Positions 6,753 to 11,957 of a stretch of DNA of 11,957 bases are shown one piece after another. Location of the stretch: contig JAYUHM010000154.1 in the NCBI GenBank assembly GCA_043766985.1, positions 1 to 11,957 of the forward strand, written 5' to 3'. The stretch is from JAAFIP01 sp043766985 (lineage in GTDB: Bacteria; Pseudomonadota; Gammaproteobacteria; Burkholderiales; Burkholderiaceae_C). The position numbers and the translations under genes were made by a program. Under the pieces are notes generated by a model. It ran no database searches and was not told the DNA's origin. It saw only the letters and a program-made list of their open reading frames with translations. Position 1 is the stretch's first letter. Each line of letters opens with the position of its first letter.

Positions 6753-7355
6753 CTACCCTTGCGCCGGATGCGCGGCAGGCGGCGCAGGGGCGGCTACGGG
6801 CGCTGCTGCGCCACTGGCCGCCGCTGGCGTGGGCACAGGCGCAAACTTCTTCAGCATCTGCCCCAGCTCACGCAGGGCTTGCATTGCGCTGTGGGCTGGC
6901 GCGTCGCCGATGATGCGGCTGAGGTCTTCTTCCGCATCCCAACGCACATGGTCTACCAGCCAGTTCACCTCGGCAGCCAACTGCACATCGCCCTGGATTT
7001 GAATGGCTGGTTTTTCGCCGCGCAGCGTGGTTTGCAGCAATGACAGGGGGTTGCTGTCAGTGACCGTTAAAGTTAAATCGGCTTTGGCATCCGCGGGGGC
7101 AATATCCAGCAAGCCTGCCGGAGTAGCTATTATTTTAATAGCTATTGGTGCCATTTGTATATGGGCTACCTGCCCCTTTTGCCTGGTAAGCCGGGCCATG
7201 GCTTCGGGCTCTTGTTGCAGCACGTGGTTCAGGGCCAGAACGATGCGCTGTTGCAGCTCGCGCACCAACCACTCAGGTGGCCGCAGCCAGGCAGGCAGGT
7301 CTTGCGCTTTGGGTGGGAATGTAAACGGCAAAGAAAAAGGGGACGTGGTGTTCAT
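6753..7355 (-). CDS. ubiJ: UbiJ-like SCP2-domain ubiquinone biosynthesis accessory protein
   Basis: This 200-residue protein sits directly before ubiB, as ubiJ does in E. coli (ubiE-ubiJ-ubiB). In E. coli, UbiJ binds lipids through an SCP2 domain and helps organise the hydroxylase/methylase complex for aerobic ubiquinone synthesis. Residues about 30-135 fit the SCP2-like fold (amphipathic helix ELQQRIVLALNHVL, then beta-rich segments, and IQGDVQLAAEVNWLV). A conserved-looking helical tail RWDAEEDLSRIIGD follows. The last 30 residues are Ala/Pro low complexity. ATG 7355 has AGGGG 4 nt upstream, but both SD and ATG lie inside a strong hairpin. Residues 69-77 are encoded by an AT-rich repeat copy with rare ATA codons. 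No other Met near the N-terminus is available, and no frameshift is seen. Confidence 0.85.
   Translation of the reverse strand: MNTTSPFSLPFTFPPKAQDLPAWLRPPEWLVRELQQRIVLALNHVLQQEPEAMARLTRQKGQVAHIQMAPIAIKIIATPAGLLDIAPADAKADLTLTVTDSNPLSLLQTTLRGEKPAIQIQGDVQLAAEVNWLVDHVRWDAEEDLSRIIGDAPAHSAMQALRELGQMLKKFAPVPTPAAASGAAAPVAAPAPPAAHPAQG
7126..7151 (+). repeat. Degenerate 26-nt AT-rich repeat, copy 1 (inside ubiJ)
   Basis: Plus-strand sequence fitting GCTxTxATTTTxATAGCT followed by xxTxGTGC, shared with copy 2 at 9203-9228 on the minus strand. It contains a perfect 9-bp palindrome (7124-7132 with 7136-7144, 3-nt loop). Here it lies antisense within the ubiJ coding frame and encodes about residues 69-77. 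I recall similar short elements scattered between genes in Comamonadaceae, but cannot verify this here. Confidence 0.45.
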
Positions 7356-7364
7356 ACGTCCCCT
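7333..7364 (-). promoter_or_regulatory. Terminator-like hairpin enclosing the ubiJ start codon
   Basis: A perfect 9-bp stem, AGGGGACGT (minus, 7364-7356) with ACGTCCCCT (7346-7338), has a 9-nt loop (7355-7347) that begins with the ubiJ ATG. The stem is followed by TTTT (7337-7334), then C and TT. The ribosome binding site forms the 5' arm, so folding would hide it, and the U-tract would make the structure an intrinsic terminator. It may be the terminator of the Tim44-like gene, a translation/transcription switch for ubiJ-ubiB, or both. Confidence 0.6.
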
Positions 7365-7412
7365 GATTATCGAAGCAAAATTAGCTTTTGCCCGATTTTT
7401 TCAAATGCGCTT

Positions 7413-8429
7413 TTACTGCAAAGCTTGCACACCAGCTACCAGCCAGCCACCAGCGGTGGTTTTGGACTTGGTCATGTTCCACACCTCGCGGAAGGGGCCA
7501 GGGCTTTGCGATGGGTCTTCCTTGATCATGCCGGAGAACTCTACGCTGGCCAGCCAGGCGTTGTCGTCCTCCTCGATGCCCAGCAGCTTGGCGTCCAGCG
7601 CGGCTACCTCGGTGTGGTTGGCACCCACACCGGTATGCTGCTCGCGGTCAGCCAATTGCGACTTGATTTCGCCCAACATGGTGTCGGTCATCATCGAGCG
7701 CAGGCTGCTGATGTCCGATTTGTCCCACGCGGCTTGCAAGGTAATAAAGTTTTGCTTGGCCGAGTTCAAAAAGCCGTTGGTGTCAAAGTCGGCGGGAACG
7801 CCCCAAGACTGGGATCCAGCCAGACTGGCACCGGTACCAATGGCCGAGCCAATCATGCTGCCACCGTTTTTGGCCCCGTCTAGGGCGATGCTGTTACGCT
7901 CCCACGGGCGCGCTGACGCGTCGTTGCCGATGCTTTCGAGCCGATAGGCTTTGGCATTCGCCGGATTCGTAGCATCGCTGCCAGCGCCTTGGAAGGCGAA
8001 CGGCGAGTTAGCGTTGCCGCCAGCGGCCTGCCCCTTTTGCGCAGCGCGGCGGCGCATAAACCAGCCCACACCGACCATGATGGCCAAAGCAAGCAGACCA
8101 AACATCAGCATCTGGCCGATGGCGCCGGCCATACCGCCCAGGCCCAGCGAGCTGGCCAGCCACGCCAAACCCAAACCCGCGGCCAGGCCGCCGAGCATGG
8201 CGCCCCAAGGCTTCTTGGGCGCGGCGGCGGGTGCGGCTGCTGGTGCTGGCGTGGCCGGTTTAGCGGCGGCGGCGTTACTAGCGCCCGCAGGTGCTGTAGG
8301 CGCTGATTGGCTTTGCGTGACGTTGCTGGACTGTTTGCCCACCGATTTGCCGCCGCCCATGCGCTTGGCATCAGCTTGTGCGCCCACCACCAGCAAAGCT
8401 GCTGCGAGTACCAAAGACAAGAATTTCAT
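7413..8429 (-). CDS. Tim44-like domain protein, exported/membrane-anchored
   Basis: This 338-residue protein has three parts. Residues 1-19 form a clear signal peptide (basic start, Leu/Val/Ala core, AQA before D20). Residues 42-73 are an Ala/Pro linker. Hydrophobic, Gly/Ala-rich segments at about 78-97 and 101-125 end in MRRR, so one or two membrane spans. The C-terminal 130 residues (FLNSAKQNFITLQAAWD... to GWLVAGVQALQ) match the Tim44-like (PF04280) NTF2-type fold, which in mitochondrial Tim44 contacts membranes and import partners. Bacterial members have no settled role. ATG 8429 is preferred, with AGGAG 5 nt upstream and the signal peptide beginning there. An in-frame ATG at 8453 lacks an SD and would bury the signal. 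It is inserted between ubiE (31 nt upstream) and ubiJ, suggesting but not proving a link to quinone synthesis. Confidence 0.9.
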   Translation of the reverse strand: MKFLSLVLAAALLVVGAQADAKRMGGGKSVGKQSSNVTQSQSAPTAPAGASNAAAAKPATPAPAAAPAAAPKKPWGAMLGGLAAGLGLAWLASSLGLGGMAGAIGQMLMFGLLALAIMVGVGWFMRRRAAQKGQAAGGNANSPFAFQGAGSDATNPANAKAYRLESIGNDASARPWERNSIALDGAKNGGSMIGSAIGTGASLAGSQSWGVPADFDTNGFLNSAKQNFITLQAAWDKSDISSLRSMMTDTMLGEIKSQLADREQHTGVGANHTEVAALDAKLLGIEEDDNAWLASVEFSGMIKEDPSQSPGPFREVWNMTKSKTTAGGWLVAGVQALQ

Positions 8430-8434
8430 AACGT

Positions 8435-8439
8435 CTCCT
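8435..8439 (-). promoter_or_regulatory. Strong ribosome binding site deciding the Tim44-like start
   Basis: AGGAG on the minus strand 5 nt before ATG 8429. It is the best Shine-Dalgarno in the window and rules in favour of the short start that exposes the signal peptide. Confidence 0.75.
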
Positions 8440-8460
8440 AAATAAAACCACATTCAAACA

Positions 8461-9192
8461 CTAGCACTTGATGCCCATATGTAGGGCCACAATCCCGCCT
8501 GTCAAGTTGTGGATATCAACATGTCCAAAACCTGCGCCCTGCATCATCTTCTTCAGGGTTTCCTGATCCGGATGCATGCGTATCGACTCTGCCAAATACT
8601 GGTAGCTGGTGGCATCCCCGGCTATCCACGACCCCAATTTTGGCAAAATTGAAAAGGAATACCAATCGTATGCCCTTTGTAGTGGCTTCGCTACCGTGGA
8701 AAACTCTAATACGCACAGCTTGCCGCGTGGCTTGAGCACCCGGCACATCTCGGCCAGGGCGGCTTCCTTGTGCGTCATGTTGCGCAGGCCAAAGGCTACC
8801 GTCACCACGTCAAAGCTGTTGTCAGCGTAGGGCAGTTTTTCGGCATCGCACACCATGGTGGGCAGGTGTACACCCGCATCCACCAAGCGGTCACGCCCCA
8901 CGCGCAGCATGGCTTCGTTGATGTCGGTATGCACCACCTGGCCGGTCGCGCCTACTTTTTTGGCAAAAGCCAGCGCCAAATCACCCGTGCCGCCCGCTAT
9001 GTCCAGCACTTTTGAGCCCTCATGCGCCCCCGACACCAGGATGGTGTAAGCCTTCCACGCGCGGTGCAAGCCCATCGACATCAGGTCGTTCATCACGTCG
9101 TACTTGGACGCCACCGAGTCGAACACGCCGCGCACATGCTTGGCTTTGTCCTGTTCGTCTACGGTTTGGTAACCAAAATGGGTGTTTGCCAT
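8461..9192 (-). CDS. ubiE: UbiE, demethylmenaquinone/2-polyprenyl-benzoquinol C-methyltransferase
   Basis: This 243-residue SAM-dependent methyltransferase methylates C2 of the benzoquinol ring in ubiquinone synthesis (and demethylmenaquinone where menaquinone is made). Family marks: THFGYQTV near the N-terminus, the YDVMNDLMSMGLHRAWK block at 31-47, SAM motif I VLDIAGGTGDLA at 62-73, the acidic residue D90 after strand 2, FGLRN at 134-138, and LEFS at 162-165. Length and ends match E. coli UbiE (251). ATG 9192 gives the expected N-terminus, yet there is no Shine-Dalgarno: GTATTTACC precedes the start and a repeat copy (9203-9228) occupies the upstream leader. It lies 59 nt after the DUF971 gene and 31 nt before the Tim44-like gene, as the first gene of the ubi block. 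Confidence 0.97.
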   Translation of the reverse strand: MANTHFGYQTVDEQDKAKHVRGVFDSVASKYDVMNDLMSMGLHRAWKAYTILVSGAHEGSKVLDIAGGTGDLALAFAKKVGATGQVVHTDINEAMLRVGRDRLVDAGVHLPTMVCDAEKLPYADNSFDVVTVAFGLRNMTHKEAALAEMCRVLKPRGKLCVLEFSTVAKPLQRAYDWYSFSILPKLGSWIAGDATSYQYLAESIRMHPDQETLKKMMQGAGFGHVDIHNLTGGIVALHMGIKC

Positions 9193-9202
9193 GGTAAATA
9201 CT

Positions 9203-9228
9203 GCACAAGCAGCTATAAAAATTAGAGC
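9203..9228 (-). repeat. Degenerate 26-nt AT-rich repeat, copy 2 (ubiE leader)
   Basis: Minus-strand sequence fitting the same pattern as copy 1 (GCTxTxATTTTxATAGCT then xxTxGTGC), ending 10 nt before the ubiE ATG. The palindrome is imperfect here. It occupies the leader in place of a ribosome binding site. By hand alignment about 19 of 26 positions match copy 1. Confidence 0.45.
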
Positions 9229-9251
9229 GTTTTAGTTAAGCGGGCCGGCGC

Positions 9252-9668
9252 TTAGTGGCTATGGCCGCAGCTAGAACCCGTATCTATCACCATCGGCGCG
9301 TCGCGCTCGGCCCCTGCTGCCGTTAAACGCGCCTGGTATTGCGCCCACAGGGCGTCCTGGTCGGCGCCCAAATGGTAGAGGTAGTCCCAAGAAAAAATAC
9401 CGCTCTCGTGGCCGTCGGTAAACACCGGCTTTACCGCATAGTTGCCTACCGGCTCCAACGACTGCAAGCCTACCAAGCGCTTGCCCGTTTGCAGCACCTC
9501 TTGGCCAGGGCCGTGGCCTTGCACCTCGGCAGAGGGTGAATACACACGCATCAGCTCCAGTGGGATGTTAAAACTGGCGCCGTCGGAAAACGAAATTGCC
9601 AGCGCGCGGCTTTTTTGGTGCACCGTGATGTCGGTGGGGGTGGGGGTGTCTTTGGTGAGTCCTGCCAT
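9252..9668 (-). CDS. DUF971 domain protein
   Basis: This 138-residue soluble protein carries a DUF971 (PF06155) domain across most of its length. The recognisable core is GNYAVKPVFTDGHESGIFSWDYLYHLG, the family's main conserved block, preceded by a beta-rich half with FSDGASFNIPLELMRVYSPSAEVQGHG. Related domains form the N-terminus of gamma-butyrobetaine/trimethyllysine hydroxylases (where it binds zinc) and occur at the C-terminus of the plant Fe-S scaffold HCF101. Stand-alone bacterial versions are uncharacterised. The C-terminal SCGHSH could bind metal. ATG 9668 has GGAG 7 nt upstream. It lies 21 nt after the Fe-S oxidoreductase stop, consistent with co-transcription, and 59 nt before ubiE. 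Confidence 0.9.
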   Translation of the reverse strand: MAGLTKDTPTPTDITVHQKSRALAISFSDGASFNIPLELMRVYSPSAEVQGHGPGQEVLQTGKRLVGLQSLEPVGNYAVKPVFTDGHESGIFSWDYLYHLGADQDALWAQYQARLTAAGAERDAPMVIDTGSSCGHSH

Positions 9669-9689
9669 GTCATGTCTCCAATTGTTTTG

Positions 9690-11957
9690 TTATACCAGCA
9701 CGCGCTCAATGCCGCCGTTATTGGCCAGTGCCACGTACGTCGGCATCCATTGGTCACCCAATATCTGGTTGGCCATTTCAACGACGATATAGTCGGCCTC
9801 CAACAGACCGTTTTTCAGGTCGTCCTGGTAACGGTTCAAGCCCATCAGGCAGCTCGGGCACGAGGTCAAAATTTTGACGTTTTGTTTTGGCGCCACGGCG
9901 CCCATGTCGCGCAGCTCGGCCTCGCCTTTGCGAATTTCTTCCTCTTTACGGAAGCGGATTTGCGTCGAGATGTCGGGGCGCGAGGTGGCCAGGCCACCGC
10001 TCTCGCCGCAGCAGCGCTTGCTTTCCAGCACGTTGTCGCCCACCAGCGCCTTGACGGTTTTCATTGGCGCTTGCAGCTTCATGGGGCTGTGGCAGGGGTC
10101 GTGGTACAGATAGCCACCACCACCCGCGTCACCCAAGGTAATGCCCTTCTCCAGCAAATACTCGTGGATGTCGATGATGCGGCAGCCGGGGAAGATTTTG
10201 TCAAACTCGTAGCCTTGCAACTGGTCATAACAGGTACCGCAGCTGACCACCACGGTTTTGATGTCCATGTAGTTCAGCGTGTTGGCCACGCGGTGGAACA
10301 ACACCCTGTTGTCGGTGATCATCTTGTCGGCTTTGTCAAAATCGCCGCTGCCGCGCTGGGGGTAGCCGCAGCACAGGTAACCCGGCGGCAGCACGGTTTG
10401 CACACCCGCATGCCACAGCATGGCCTGGGTCGCCAAGCCCACCTGGCTGAACAAGCGCTCGGAACCGCAACCGGGGAAGTAAAACACCGCCTCGGTTTCC
10501 GCATTGGTGGTCTTGGGGTTACGAATGATCGGTACGTAGTCTTTGTCTTCAATGTCCAGCAAGGCGCGGGCGGTCTTTTTGGGCAGGCCACCGGGCATTT
10601 TTTTGTTGATGAAGTGAATGATCTGCTCTTTGATGGGCGCCACGCCCACGGTGGACGGCGGCGCTTTGGTCTGGCTGCGCGCCAAGCCGCGGAACACCTG
10701 GTTGCCCAGGCGCTGGGCCTTGAAGCTCAGGTCGGTTAGGGCATGGCCAAACTGAATGGCTTGCGGGCTGGCGGTGCCAATAAACCATGACTGAAAAGCC
10801 GACGCTGGCCGAAAGCTTTTCTTGCCCATCTTGCGCAGCAGGTTGCGCATGTTCATCGACACATCGCCAAAGTCAATATCTACCGGGCAGGGGCTAAGGC
10901 ACTTGTGGCACACGGTGCAGTGGTCGGCCACGTCTTCAAACTCTTCCCAGTGTTTGATGGATACGCCCCGGCGGGTTTGCTCCTCGTACAAAAAGGCCTC
11001 GACCAAAAGGGAGGTTGCCAAAATTTTATTGCGCGGGCTGTACAGCAGGTTGGCGCGCGGCACATGGGTGGCGCACACCGGCTTGCACTTGCCGCAGCGC
11101 ATGCAGTCCTTGACGCTGTCGGCAATCGCGCCGATGTCGCTCTGCTGCATGATCAATGACTCGTGGCCCATCAGCCCGAAGCTGGGCGTGTAGGCCTGGC
11201 TCAGGTCAGATGGCCGCAACTCAGCTGCGGCGCCGAGTTGGGCCACGTCGGCGCGGCCCGGGCCACCGCGGATCAACTTGCCCTTGTTGAAGCGACCTTC
11301 CGGATCGACGCGCTGCTTGTAAGCCGCGAAATCAGCCAGTTCGGCGTCGGTCATGAATTCGAGCTTGGTGATGCCGATGCCGTGCTCACCGGAGATCACA
11401 CCGTCGAGCCGCCGCGCCAAATTCATGATGCGCGCGACCGCTTCATGCGCGGTTTGCAGCATCTCGTAGTCGTCGCTGTTGACGGGGATGTTGCTGTGCA
11501 CATTGCCATCACCGGCGTGCATGTGCAGCGCGATCCACACCCGGCCGTGCAGCACCTGCTTGTGGATCGCCTGGCAGGCGTCGACGATCGGCGCCAACGC
11601 CGCGCCAGCGAAGATGGCTTGCAGCGGCGCGCGCACCTGCAGCTTCCACGAGGCGCGCAGCGTGTGGTCTTGCAAGCGCGAAAAGTAGGCAGGCTCGCCG
11701 TCATCGCCGGTGTCGAGGTGCGTCATCCAGTGCTGCCACAGCGCACGCACTTCGGTGATCAGCGTCAGCGCCTGCTGCACACGGTCTTCCAGCAACTCGG
11801 CCGACGGGATGTCGACTGCATCGTCGCCCTTGCCCAGCGGCAACTTGCCCTTGCGGAAAAACGCCTCCAGCGCGTCGAGCAGCGCCAGCTTGTTGCGCAG
11901 GCTGAGTTCGATGTTGATGCGCTCGATGCCTTCGGTGTACTCGCCCATGCGCGGCAG
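9690..11957 (-). CDS. FAD-linked / 4Fe-4S / CCG-domain oxidoreductase, C-terminal part (5' end outside window)
   Basis: An open frame of 755 codons before the stop, continuing past the right edge with no stop, so the N-terminus (probably the FAD-binding PCMH half) is missing. Residues below count from the Met at 11948. About 1-226 resemble the C-terminal FAD-oxidase domain of GlcD/D-lactate dehydrogenases, with HMHAGDGNVHSN (142-153) and SGEHGIG (186-192). Two 4Fe-4S motifs follow: C282-C285-C288-C292 and C344-C347-C350-C354. Then come two CCG (cysteine-rich, GlpC/LldE/HdrB-type) domains, with CCG at 526-528 plus SCGTC (569-573), and DPCH (617-620), CCGESGG (646-652) and SCPSC (696-700). Such fusions oxidise 2-hydroxy acids or similar substrates and pass electrons to the quinone pool. 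The substrate is unknown, and no gene symbol is justified. Betaproteobacterial homologues of about 1,300 residues are known to me as DUF3683-containing FAD oxidoreductases. Confidence 0.93.
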   Translation of the reverse strand: MPRMGEYTEGIERINIELSLRNKLALLDALEAFFRKGKLPLGKGDDAVDIPSAELLEDRVQQALTLITEVRALWQHWMTHLDTGDDGEPAYFSRLQDHTLRASWKLQVRAPLQAIFAGAALAPIVDACQAIHKQVLHGRVWIALHMHAGDGNVHSNIPVNSDDYEMLQTAHEAVARIMNLARRLDGVISGEHGIGITKLEFMTDAELADFAAYKQRVDPEGRFNKGKLIRGGPGRADVAQLGAAAELRPSDLSQAYTPSFGLMGHESLIMQQSDIGAIADSVKDCMRCGKCKPVCATHVPRANLLYSPRNKILATSLLVEAFLYEEQTRRGVSIKHWEEFEDVADHCTVCHKCLSPCPVDIDFGDVSMNMRNLLRKMGKKSFRPASAFQSWFIGTASPQAIQFGHALTDLSFKAQRLGNQVFRGLARSQTKAPPSTVGVAPIKEQIIHFINKKMPGGLPKKTARALLDIEDKDYVPIIRNPKTTNAETEAVFYFPGCGSERLFSQVGLATQAMLWHAGVQTVLPPGYLCCGYPQRGSGDFDKADKMITDNRVLFHRVANTLNYMDIKTVVVSCGTCYDQLQGYEFDKIFPGCRIIDIHEYLLEKGITLGDAGGGGYLYHDPCHSPMKLQAPMKTVKALVGDNVLESKRCCGESGGLATSRPDISTQIRFRKEEEIRKGEAELRDMGAVAPKQNVKILTSCPSCLMGLNRYQDDLKNGLLEADYIVVEMANQILGDQWMPTYVALANNGGIERVLV

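Noticed and set aside
7375..7391. GCAAAA/TTTTGC inverted repeat between the Tim44-like gene and ubiJ as a terminator
   Set aside because: Six mostly A-T pairs, no following T-run. The much stronger hairpin at 7338-7364 lies just downstream.
7372..7404. TTGAAA (7404-7399) and GATAAT (7371-7366) as a sigma-70 promoter for ubiJ
   Set aside because: The spacer is 27 nt, far longer than the usual 16-18. At 17 nt the upstream hexamer is only CGGGCA.
7003..7947. Plus-strand frame of 314 codons across ubiJ and the Tim44-like gene
   Set aside because: It spans two real minus-strand genes and their gap, is Ser/Arg/Cys-rich, and shows no family features.
8430..8453. ATG at 8453 as start of the Tim44-like gene
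   Set aside because: No SD, and it would add eight residues before an otherwise ideal signal peptide. ATG 8429 has AGGAG 5 nt upstream.
9238..9253. Small hairpin after the DUF971 stop as an intrinsic terminator
   Set aside because: Only five base pairs (AAGCG/CGCTT) and no T-run directly after it.

Overview
The window looks like chromosomal housekeeping DNA from a betaproteobacterium of the order Burkholderiales, most likely family Comamonadaceae (Rhodoferax/Polaromonas-like). The evidence is protein similarity recalled from those families, moderate-to-high GC, the neighbourhood fmdB - DUF502 - aspS - nudB, and two copies of a short AT-rich repeat of a kind I associate with Comamonadaceae intergenic regions. 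Genus assignment is a guess. All eleven recognisable genes are on the minus strand, so the biological reading order runs from high to low coordinates. No rRNA, tRNA, CRISPR array, transposase or phage gene is visible.

In reading order the layout is: (1) the C-terminal 755 codons of a large FAD/4Fe-4S/CCG-domain oxidoreductase, running off the right edge; (2) a small DUF971 protein 21 nt downstream; (3) the ubiquinone block ubiE - Tim44-like exported/membrane protein - ubiJ - ubiB; (4) an SSS-family sodium:solute symporter 25 nt after ubiB; (5) a 124-nt intergenic region with a good -10 box and two hairpins; (6) fmdB-like zinc ribbon protein, DUF502 membrane protein, aspS and nudB; (7) 65 nt at the left edge that may hold the first three codons of another gene. 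Spacings are 4 to 60 nt apart from the 124-nt gap, suggesting two transcription units with a break between the symporter and fmdB.

Functionally, ubiE (C-methylation of the quinone ring), ubiJ (SCP2-like lipid-binding accessory factor) and ubiB (atypical kinase/ATPase) are ubiquinone biosynthesis genes, and the Tim44-like gene between ubiE and ubiJ is a candidate membrane partner. The aspS group carries tRNA charging plus nudB, a folate pathway pyrophosphohydrolase.

The most interesting things are not new genes but control-scale structure. A perfect 9-bp hairpin with a U-tract encloses the ubiJ start codon in its loop. The intrinsic terminator of aspS runs directly into the nudB start codon, leaving no room for a ribosome binding site. 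A degenerate 26-nt repeat occurs once inside the ubiJ coding sequence and once just upstream of ubiE. I found no convincing wholly new system.
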